The translations under genes were made by a program, and so were the position numbers. A stretch of DNA of 5,071 nucleotides from Anaerolineae bacterium. GTDB taxonomy: Bacteria; Chloroflexota; Anaerolineae; Anaerolineales; UBA11858. A model generated the notes under the pieces. It was not told where the DNA came from and did not search any database. It saw nothing but the letters and a program-made list of their open reading frames with translations. The DNA lies in contig RFKO01000235.1 of the NCBI GenBank assembly GCA_003694235.1, positions 1 through 5,071 on the forward strand. The letters are read 5' to 3'. Position 1 is the stretch's first letter. Each line of letters starts with the position of its first letter. Positions 1-5,071 of this stretch are shown piece after piece.

Positions 1-1
1 A

Positions 2-658
2 GAAGCGCTGCGCAGCCGGCTGCAGGCGCCGGTCTATCTGGACAACGACGCCAACCTGGCCGCGCTGGGGGAATGGCAGCACGGCGCAGGCCGGGGGCAC
101 GACGACATGGTGTACATCACGGTGAGCACCGGCATCGGCGGCGGCGTGATCAGCGAGGGGCGCTTACTGCACGGGGCGCGCGGCCTGGGGGCAGAGATCG
201 GTCACATCCGCGTTCTGCCCGGCGGGCCGAAGTGCAGCTGCGGTCAGTACGGACATCTGGAAGCGGTGGCGTCCGGCCCGGCTATCGTGCGCTGGGTGCA
301 AAGCGAACTACGCAAAGGGGGCGCCTCCGCCCTTCAGGCACACCCCCCGCAGACCGCCGCTCAGGTGGCCGAGGCCGCCCGTCAGGGAGACGCCCTGGCA
401 CAAGAGGCTTTCCGCCGCGCCGGCGAGTTCCTGGCCCAGGGCATCGCCGACCTGTTGCACATCTTCAACCCCAGCGCGGTGGTGATCGGCGGCGGCGTGG
501 CGCAGAGCGCCGACCTGTTCCTGCCCACCGTGCAAACGTCCCTCCCCACCCTGGTGATGGACGCCCACTTCGTGCACGAACTGGTGCTCACCACAGCCCA
601 ACTCGGCGACAACGCCGGCCTGACCGGCGCGCTCGCCCTGGCACGTCAACACGCCTGA
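2..658 (+). CDS. ROK-family sugar kinase (glucokinase-like), C-terminal part
   Basis: The product is expected to phosphorylate a hexose, most likely glucose, with ATP in the cytoplasm to feed glycolysis. The reading frame is open from base 2, so the N-terminal ATP-binding part lies outside the window; 218 residues are visible. Numbering visible residues from base 2, DNDANLAALGEW (14-25) is the ROK catalytic segment, with D16 as the expected catalytic base. It is followed by STGIGGG (42-48), the sugar-binding ExGH motif (E65-H68), the zinc motif C78-S-C80-G with E87, and IFNPSAVVIGGGV (154-166) near the C terminus. The usual third zinc cysteine is His85. The ATG at 107 is internal, because clear homology extends upstream of it. 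recJ starts 5 nt after the stop. Substrate is inferred: ROK members also act on N-acetylglucosamine, N-acetylmannosamine, allose or fructose, and some are transcriptional repressors. The repressor option cannot be excluded outright without the N terminus. Confidence 0.9.
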   Translation, partial: EALRSRLQAPVYLDNDANLAALGEWQHGAGRGHDDMVYITVSTGIGGGVISEGRLLHGARGLGAEIGHIRVLPGGPKCSCGQYGHLEAVASGPAIVRWVQSELRKGGASALQAHPPQTAAQVAEAARQGDALAQEAFRRAGEFLAQGIADLLHIFNPSAVVIGGGVAQSADLFLPTVQTSLPTLVMDAHFVHELVLTTAQLGDNAGLTGALALARQHA

Positions 659-663
659 AAGCC

Positions 664-2352
664 ATGCAGGAAAAACGCTGGTACATCCCTCCCCCTCTGC
701 CGCCGGAGACGGACAAAGCACTGCAGGGGTACCCTCCGGTGCTGCGACAGATTCTCTACAACCGCGGTTATGCCTCCGCCGAAGCGGCGCGCCGCTTCCT
801 CGAGGCGCTTCCTCCCGCAGACACTTCTCCCTTTCAACTGACCGATCTGGAAAAAGCCGCCGCCCGCGTGCAACACGCCATCGAGCGCGGCGAGCCGATC
901 GTGGTGTACGGCGACTACGATGTGGATGGCATCAGCGCCACCGCACTGCTGCTGGATTTCCTCCAGGCAGCCGGCGGACGCGCCACCCCATACATCCCCC
1001 ACCGCTTCGACGAAGGCTATGGATTGAACCAGGACGCCATTCGGCACTTGAGCGAACAGGGTGCAGCCCTGATCATCGCCGTGGATTGCGGCATCCGCTC
1101 GCTGGCCGAAGCCGATCTGGCGCGCCAGTTGGGAACAGACCTGATCATCTGCGACCATCACCACCCCGGAGAGACACTGCCCCAGGCGCTGGCGGTGATC
1201 GACCCCAAGCGCGCCGGCGACGCCTATCCGGAGAAAAACCTGGCCGGCGTGGGCGTGGCCTACAAACTGGCCTGTGGAATCGCCCAAAAAATGGGCCTGC
1301 CGGACGAACTCCTCAGCCCGCTGCTCGACCTGGTGGCGCTGGGCACAGTGGCCGATCTGGTGCCGCTGAGCGGGGAGAATCGCTCCCTGGTGCGGCAGGG
1401 GCTGGCCCGTTTGCGGCGGCCGCAGCGCCAGGGGCTGCTCTCGCTGATGGGCGTGGCCGGCATCAAACCGCAACGCCTCACCGCCACCGATATCGGCTTC
1501 GCCCTTGGGCCGCGCCTGAACGCCGCCGGACGGCTGGACACCGCCATGGACGCCCTCGCCCTGCTCATCGCCTCCGACGTGTATCAGGCCGCCCGACTGG
1601 CGCAACAACTGGATGTACAAAACCGCCACCGCCAGAAGCTCACTCAGACCATCCAGGAACAGGCCGAAGCGCTCGCCCTGGAAGGCGACCCGGAAGCTTT
1701 CCTGCTCTTCGCCGCGCACCCCAGCTTCAACGCCGGCGTGGTCGGGCTGGCGGCCTCGCGGCTGGTCGAACGACACTACCGCCCGGCCATCGTCGGCCAG
1801 CAGGATGCTGAGTACACGCGCGCCTCCTGTCGCAGCATCCCCGAATTTCATATCACCGAAGCGCTGGACGCCTGCAGCGACCTGCTGGAAAAATACGGCG
1901 GACATGCCGCCGCGGCCGGTTTCACCGTGCGCAACGAGAAGCTCCCCGAACTGGTGACCCGCCTGAAATCGCTGGCGGCAGAAAAACTGGCCGGCGAGGA
2001 TCTGCGCCCCACCCTCACCGCCGACCTGGAAATCCAGCTCACCGATCTGAAACCCGAAATCCTGGAATACCTGGACTGGCTGCAACCCACCGGCTACGGC
2101 AACCCTGCGGCGCGCTTCGTCAGCCGGGGGGTGCGCGTGCTCAGCCAGCGCGCCGTCGGCAGCGAGCGCAATCACCTCAAACTGGTGGTCAGCGATGGCT
2201 ATATCACCTTCGACGCCATCGCCTTTCGCCAGGGTCACTGGGCCGACCGGCTTCCCCCACAGATCGACCTGCTCTACCGCTTTGAGCTCAACGAGTTCCG
2301 CGGGCGCAAAAGCCTGCAGCTCAACGTGCTGGACATCAAACCGTCCGCCTAA
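664..2352 (+). CDS. recJ: Single-stranded-DNA-specific 5'-3' exonuclease RecJ
   Basis: RecJ degrades single-stranded DNA 5' to 3' in recombinational repair (RecFOR pathway), mismatch repair and base-excision repair. The 562 residues match the usual length for bacterial RecJ. The DHH domain carries all the metal-binding motifs: DYDVDG (84-89), VDCG (140-143), DHH (164-166) and DLVALGTVAD (222-231), so the enzyme should be active. LGPRLNAAGRL (281-291) is another RecJ signature. The DHHA1 domain follows, with FNAGVVG (355-361) and GGHAAAAGF (412-420). A C-terminal OB-fold region begins around QPTGYGNP (474-481). The frame stays open upstream to base 73, but that stretch overlaps the ROK gene in another frame and has no RecJ-like sequence, so the ATG at 664 is chosen. 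It has no clear Shine-Dalgarno sequence; translation is probably coupled to the ROK gene, whose stop is 5 nt upstream. The TAA stop overlaps the stop codon of the convergent glycosyltransferase. Confidence 0.96.
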   Translation: MQEKRWYIPPPLPPETDKALQGYPPVLRQILYNRGYASAEAARRFLEALPPADTSPFQLTDLEKAAARVQHAIERGEPIVVYGDYDVDGISATALLLDFLQAAGGRATPYIPHRFDEGYGLNQDAIRHLSEQGAALIIAVDCGIRSLAEADLARQLGTDLIICDHHHPGETLPQALAVIDPKRAGDAYPEKNLAGVGVAYKLACGIAQKMGLPDELLSPLLDLVALGTVADLVPLSGENRSLVRQGLARLRRPQRQGLLSLMGVAGIKPQRLTATDIGFALGPRLNAAGRLDTAMDALALLIASDVYQAARLAQQLDVQNRHRQKLTQTIQEQAEALALEGDPEAFLLFAAHPSFNAGVVGLAASRLVERHYRPAIVGQQDAEYTRASCRSIPEFHITEALDACSDLLEKYGGHAAAAGFTVRNEKLPELVTRLKSLAAEKLAGEDLRPTLTADLEIQLTDLKPEILEYLDWLQPTGYGNPAARFVSRGVRVLSQRAVGSERNHLKLVVSDGYITFDAIAFRQGHWADRLPPQIDLLYRFELNEFRGRKSLQLNVLDIKPSA

Positions 2353-3032
2353 TCGACGAAGCGATATTTCAACAACGCCCAAACCGCTTCAAAAGCGTCT
2401 TTCAAACCGATTTTCTTGCCCTCATCGTAGTCGCGCGGGTTGAAGGAGATCGGTACCTCGAAGATGCGCACGCCGCGCTTGAGAACTTTGGCGGTAAACT
2501 CCGGCTCGAAATCGAAACGATTGGCGCGCAGCGGCATGCCGTCCAGCACCTCGCGGCGGAACACCTTGTAACCCGTCTCCATATCTGTCAGGATGGTATC
2601 GTAGAGGATATTGGTCATCAGGGTGAGCAGTTTGTTGGCCACCATGTGCCAGAACATCGCCACGCGGCGCGGCGCGCCGAGGAAACGCGAGCCATAGACT
2701 ACATCGGCCAGCCCTTCCTGAATGGGCTGCAACAGACGGGGATAATCGCGCGGGTCGTATTCCAGATCGGCATCCTGGATGAGTAAGATATCCCCGCGGG
2801 CGTTCTGGATGCCCGTACGCACCGCCGCGCCCTTTCCCTGGTTGCGTTCGTGCAGAATCACGCGGATACCGGGTTGCTGCTCCAATTCGGCCAGTATCTC
2901 ACGCGTGCCGTCGGTCGAGCCGTCATCCACCAGCAGAATTTCGTCAGCCAGTTGAGTGGCCTGCACGCGGCGCACGATTTCGCGCAGCGTCTTCGCTTCG
3001 TTGTAAACAGGAATCAAAACGGTCAGTTTCAT
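2349..3032 (-). CDS. Family 2 glycosyltransferase, dolichyl/polyprenyl-phosphate mannose synthase-like
   Basis: This is a GT-A fold, inverting glycosyltransferase of 227 residues. Its closest resemblance is to dolichol-phosphate mannose synthase and related bacterial enzymes, which move a sugar from a nucleotide sugar to a polyprenyl phosphate at the inner membrane face. Visible motifs are the N-terminal strand LTVLIPVYNE (3-12), VDDGSTDGT (35-43), the metal-binding DAD within DADLEYDP (87-94), LTDMETGYKVF (148-158) and FDFEPEF (173-179). A basic GKKIG follows at 205-209. There is no C-terminal membrane anchor or GtrA-like segment, so it is the short, soluble or peripheral form. Donor and acceptor cannot be read from sequence; glycolipid, exopolysaccharide or protein O-mannosylation are all possible. 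It stands alone on the minus strand between two plus-strand gene pairs. A TATAAT box ends 7 nt before the ATG, and no Shine-Dalgarno sequence is present. Confidence 0.9.
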   Translation of the reverse strand: MKLTVLIPVYNEAKTLREIVRRVQATQLADEILLVDDGSTDGTREILAELEQQPGIRVILHERNQGKGAAVRTGIQNARGDILLIQDADLEYDPRDYPRLLQPIQEGLADVVYGSRFLGAPRRVAMFWHMVANKLLTLMTNILYDTILTDMETGYKVFRREVLDGMPLRANRFDFEPEFTAKVLKRGVRIFEVPISFNPRDYDEGKKIGLKDAFEAVWALLKYRFVD

Positions 3033-3039
3033 GGGGCGG

Positions 3040-3045
3040 ATTATA
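3040..3045 (-). promoter_or_regulatory. -10 box of the glycosyltransferase promoter
   Basis: The minus strand reads TATAAT here, a perfect sigma-70-type -10 hexamer in the only intergenic gap of the window. No convincing -35 hexamer is seen at the 16-18 bp spacing (the best is gccctt), and there is no TGn extension. Transcription should start about 7 nt downstream, near 3033, directly before the ATG that begins at 3032. That would leave essentially no 5' leader. The hexamer match is seen; the start point is inferred from normal -10 spacing. Confidence 0.6.
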
Positions 3046-3051
3046 CCGTAT

Positions 3052-3067
3052 CCTTTCGGCGGAAGGG
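3052..3067. repeat. Imperfect inverted repeat between divergent -10 boxes
   Basis: CCTTTC (3052-3057) and GAAGGG (3062-3067) form an inverted repeat with one mismatch around a 4-bp centre. The centre falls at about 3059.5. The midpoint of the two outward-facing TATAAT boxes (3040-3045 and 3073-3078) is 3059, so the whole promoter region is nearly two-fold symmetric. It could be an operator for a dimeric regulator controlling both genes, or simply chance. The arms are short, so no regulator is proposed. Confidence 0.3.
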
Positions 3068-3069
3068 CG

Positions 3070-3078
3070 TGCTATAAT
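3070..3078 (+). promoter_or_regulatory. Extended -10 promoter of the AAA+ ATPase / phosphodiesterase pair
   Basis: TGcTATAAT is a perfect extended -10 element, a type that can work without a strong -35 box; none is seen at the right spacing. Transcription should begin near 3085, giving a leader of about 23 nt that carries the ribosome binding site at 3097-3102. This start point lies downstream of the in-frame ATG at 3081, which argues that the ATG at 3081 is not the translation start. The downstream phosphodiesterase gene, 2 nt after the ATPase, is probably transcribed from here too. Confidence 0.7.
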
Positions 3079-3096
3079 CAATGCACATCAGAGAGC

Positions 3097-3102
3097 GGAG
3101 AG
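3097..3102 (+). promoter_or_regulatory. Ribosome binding site deciding the ATPase start
   Basis: GGAGAG lies 5 nt before the ATG at 3108, a normal Shine-Dalgarno position. The competing in-frame ATG at 3081 has no such site and overlaps the predicted transcription start. The ATG at 3103 is in a different frame. The site therefore supports a start at 3108. Confidence 0.7.
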
Positions 3103-3107
3103 ATGCC

Positions 3108-4451
3108 ATGAGCGCTTTTCAAAAACCTTCAGCAGGAGTGGGAGCGCAAACCCAGCGCGGCCCATTCATTCCTCCTCCCATCACCAAGATTCAGGATACC
3201 GGTCTGTCGCCGTTATGGTTGCAAGACCTGGCCTTGAAGGTGTTGTACTTCCAGGGATACCTGAGCGGTTACCAGATCGCCGAGGCCATGGCCCTGCCTT
3301 TCGCCGGCGTGACCGATCAGATACTCAACGCGCTCAAACGGGAAAAATTTGTCGAAGTCAGATCCTCGCAGATGGGCGGGCTGGGTGAAGGCGCTTACCA
3401 ATACAGCATCACCGAAATGGGCATCGCGCGCGCGCGCGAAGCGCTGGAGCGCAGTCAGTACGCCGGTCCGGCGCCGGTGCCGCTGGAGGTTTACAATCGC
3501 TCGGTTAAACTGCAACAGCGCGGCAAGATGCGCATCACCAGCCGCATCCTGCGGCAGGCGCTCGCCCACCTGGTGCTCAACGAAGCCACCTTCCAGCGCA
3601 TCGGCCCGGCGGTCAACTCCGGCACATCCATCTTCATGTATGGCCCTCCCGGCAACGGCAAGACCAGCATCGCCCGCGCCATCGGGCAAATCATCCTCAG
3701 CACCACCATGTACATCCCTTATGCCATTTACGTGGATGGTCAGGTGGTCAAGATGTACGATTCGGTCAACCACAAACGCGCCCCGGAGAAAAACACCACC
3801 GAGCGAGGCACCGGCTCGCTGCGCGGCGGCTCGCGTCGCGACCCGCGCTGGGTGCTGATCCACCGCCCGTTCATCATGACCGGCGGCGAACTGACCATGG
3901 AGGGGCTGGACCTGGTGTTCGACGACGTCAATAAATTCTACGAGGCGCCTTTCCAGGTCAAAGCCAACGGCGGCATCCTGTTGATCGACGACTTCGGCAG
4001 GCAGTTGGTGCGCCCGCGCGACCTGCTCAACCGCTGGATCGTGCCCCTCGAAAACCGCATTGATTACCTCACCCTGCACACCGGACGCAAGATCGAAATC
4101 CCCTTCGATGTGCTGATCGTGTTCTCCACCAACCTGCCGCCCAAAGACCTGGTGGACGAGGCTTTCCTGCGTCGCCTGCGACACAAAATCGAGATCGGCG
4201 ACCCGAATTATGAAGAGTACCGCGAAATCTTCCAGCGCATGGCCAAAGCCAAAGGGGTGAAGTACTCGGACAAAGGACTGGCCTACCTGCTCCAGGAATG
4301 GTACATCAAGCACAACCGCAAGTTACGGGCTTCGCATCCGCGCGATCTGTGCGACCAGATTATCGACATCGCCAATTTCCTCTCCGTCGAGCCGGAGATG
4401 AGCCGCGAGATGATCGACCGCGCCGCACGGGCGTACTTCGTTGACCTGTAA
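3108..4451 (+). CDS. Winged-helix AAA+ ATPase, 'Flp pilus-associated chaperone ATPase' type
   Basis: This is a 447-residue cytoplasmic P-loop ATPase whose cellular role is not established. After a Pro-rich, probably disordered start (1-30), residues about 34-115 look like a winged-helix domain, with a candidate recognition helix near 66-80. A linker with GPAPVPLE (120-127) leads into the ATPase domain. Walker A is GPPGNGKTS (179-187), Walker B is ILLIDD (290-295) and sensor 1 is FSTN (339-342). Candidate arginine fingers lie in FLRRLR (353-358), and HPRDL (410-414) resembles sensor 2. GGELT (259-263) and LLNRWIVPLE (306-315) recall proteins commonly labelled 'predicted ATPase with chaperone activity, associated with Flp pilus assembly'. 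No pilus gene is in view. Residues 229-247 form a Gly/Arg-rich basic loop. The start at 3108 follows the GGAGAG site; starting at 3081 would add 9 residues. All ATPase motifs are intact, so activity is likely. Confidence 0.85.
   Translation: MSAFQKPSAGVGAQTQRGPFIPPPITKIQDTGLSPLWLQDLALKVLYFQGYLSGYQIAEAMALPFAGVTDQILNALKREKFVEVRSSQMGGLGEGAYQYSITEMGIARAREALERSQYAGPAPVPLEVYNRSVKLQQRGKMRITSRILRQALAHLVLNEATFQRIGPAVNSGTSIFMYGPPGNGKTSIARAIGQIILSTTMYIPYAIYVDGQVVKMYDSVNHKRAPEKNTTERGTGSLRGGSRRDPRWVLIHRPFIMTGGELTMEGLDLVFDDVNKFYEAPFQVKANGGILLIDDFGRQLVRPRDLLNRWIVPLENRIDYLTLHTGRKIEIPFDVLIVFSTNLPPKDLVDEAFLRRLRHKIEIGDPNYEEYREIFQRMAKAKGVKYSDKGLAYLLQEWYIKHNRKLRASHPRDLCDQIIDIANFLSVEPEMSREMIDRAARAYFVDL
3425..3438. 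repeat. (CG)7 dinucleotide tract inside the ATPase gene
   Basis: Seven uninterrupted CG dinucleotides lie within the winged-helix region of the ATPase gene and encode the Ala-Arg-Ala-Arg stretch at residues 107-110. Alternating CG of this length can adopt Z-DNA under negative supercoiling and is a possible slippage site. Gain or loss of one unit would shift the reading frame. In this sequence the frame is intact. Confidence 0.85.
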
Positions 4452-4453
4452 CC

Positions 4454-5071
4454 ATGCTGGACACACTACCCCGCCCCGTCATCTTTGCGCATCGCGGCGC
4501 CAGCGCGCACGCGCCGGAGAACACACTGGTCGCCTTCGATCTGGCGCTGCGCCAGGGCGCCGACGCACTGGAACTGGATGTCAAACTCAGCGCCGACGGC
4601 CATGTGGTGGTGATACACGACGCTACCGTGGACCGCACCACCGACGGCAGCGGACGGGTGAACCAGATGAACCTGCAAACGCTGAAAGCCCTGGACGCCG
4701 GCTGCCGCTTCGACGCCGCTTTTTGCGGCGAGCGCATCCCCACGCTGGACGAAGTTCTGGAAGCCTTCGGCAAACGCACCTTCATCAACATCGAATTGAC
4801 CAATTACAGCAGTCCGTGGGACGACCTGCCGGACAAAGTGGCCGACCTGGTCACAGCACACGGAGTGGAGAAGCGCGTCCTGTTTTCCTCCTTCAATCCG
4901 CTGGCCCTGCGGCGCATTCACCGCCGCCTGCCCGAGGTGCCCATCGGCCTGCTGGCCTTGCCGGGGAAGGCAGGCAGCTGGGCGCGCGGCCCGCTGGGCC
5001 GGATGGTGCCTCACCAGGCCATCCATCCCGCCCTGCCCGATGTCCATCCGGCCTGGGTGCAACGTCAGCAA
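4454..5071 (+). CDS. Glycerophosphodiester phosphodiesterase (GDPD family), N-terminal part
   Basis: The enzyme is expected to hydrolyse glycerophosphodiesters, released by phospholipid turnover, to sn-glycerol 3-phosphate and an alcohol. The visible 206 residues run open to the right edge; family members are usually about 240-250 residues, so roughly 40 are missing. The TIM-barrel motifs are clear: AHRGASAHAPENT (12-24) with catalytic H13, ELD (E40 and D42, metal ligands), HD (H55, second catalytic histidine), GERIPTLDEVL (92-102) and NIELT (112-116) with metal ligand E114. The family usually has Lys two residues after this Glu (IEIK); here it is Thr116. No signal peptide is seen, so it is probably cytoplasmic, like UgpQ. 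The ATG at 4454 follows the ATPase stop by 2 nt without a Shine-Dalgarno sequence, pointing to translational coupling in one operon. An exact link between the two functions is not evident. Confidence 0.92.
   Translation, partial: MLDTLPRPVIFAHRGASAHAPENTLVAFDLALRQGADALELDVKLSADGHVVVIHDATVDRTTDGSGRVNQMNLQTLKALDAGCRFDAAFCGERIPTLDEVLEAFGKRTFINIELTNYSSPWDDLPDKVADLVTAHGVEKRVLFSSFNPLALRRIHRRLPEVPIGLLALPGKAGSWARGPLGRMVPHQAIHPALPDVHPAWVQRQQ

Noticed and set aside
73..663. In-frame open extension of recJ by 197 codons upstream of 664
   Set aside because: It overlaps the ROK kinase gene in another frame, is dominated by Arg, Gly and Pro typical of shadow translation of GC-rich DNA, and has no RecJ-like motif. 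RecJ reaches normal length from 664.
646..2382. Long open frame antisense to recJ (578 codons)
   Set aside because: It mirrors the codon bias of recJ, has no recognisable domain, and the sense strand encodes a complete, motif-perfect RecJ.
2358..2390. Inverted repeat GAAGCG / CGCTTC just after recJ as a terminator
   Set aside because: The arms are only 6 bp with a 21-nt loop, no T-run follows directly, and the sequence codes for the C terminus of the glycosyltransferase.
3081..3107. Start of the ATPase at the upstream in-frame ATG (3081)
   Set aside because: It overlaps the predicted transcription start of the TGcTATAAT promoter and has no ribosome binding site, whereas 3108 has GGAGAG at 5 nt spacing.
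3213..4313. Open frame antisense to the ATPase gene (366 codons)
   Set aside because: Shadow of a GC-rich gene; no recognisable motif, and the sense gene carries all AAA+ motifs.
4714..4730. Perfect hairpin CGCCGC-TTTTT-GCGGCG
   Set aside because: It lies inside the phosphodiesterase coding sequence, the T-run is the loop rather than a tail after the stem, and the codons encode a normal family motif region. Not a terminator.
4466..5071. Open frames antisense to the phosphodiesterase gene
   Set aside because: The sense frame encodes an unmistakable GDPD with catalytic residues; the antisense products have no recognisable features.

Overview
The window is a GC-rich, densely packed bacterial chromosome segment. 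It holds five protein genes, two of them cut by the window edges, and only one intergenic gap of any size (3033-3107, 75 bp). The gene set suggests a Chloroflexota bacterium, perhaps class Anaerolineae. The pointers are the GC-rich codon use, a stand-alone winged-helix AAA+ ATPase of the 'Flp pilus-associated chaperone ATPase' type, and a compact short-leader layout. This assignment is inference from family knowledge and is moderate at best. No RNA gene, mobile element, CRISPR array or prophage gene is visible.

Layout. (1) Positions 2-658, plus strand: the C-terminal part of a ROK-family sugar kinase (glucokinase-like), cut by the left edge. (2) Positions 664-2352, plus strand: a complete recJ for the single-strand-specific 5'-3' exonuclease, starting 5 nt after the ROK stop and probably co-transcribed with it. 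(3) Positions 2349-3032, minus strand: a complete family 2 glycosyltransferase resembling dolichyl/polyprenyl-phosphate mannose synthases. Its stop codon overlaps the recJ stop tail to tail. (4) Positions 3108-4451, plus strand: the AAA+ ATPase, 447 residues from the start preferred here. (5) Positions 4454-5071, plus strand: the N-terminal 206 residues of a glycerophosphodiester phosphodiesterase, starting 2 nt after the ATPase stop and running off the right edge.

Regulation. The 75-bp gap between the glycosyltransferase and the ATPase carries two perfect TATAAT boxes pointing outward, arranged almost symmetrically around an imperfect dyad. The plus-strand box is an extended -10 (TGcTATAAT) and is followed by a good ribosome binding site, so the ATPase start is placed at 3108 rather than at an upstream in-frame ATG (3081). 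The minus-strand box lies so close to the glycosyltransferase ATG that its mRNA is predicted to be leaderless or nearly so.

The genes do not form one obvious pathway. ROK kinase with RecJ, and ATPase with phosphodiesterase, look like two independent co-directional pairs separated by a divergently transcribed glycosyltransferase. I see no strong case for a new multi-gene system. The most interesting items are the ATPase of uncertain role, the compact bidirectional promoter, and unusual residues in metal- or substrate-binding motifs of the ROK kinase and the phosphodiesterase.
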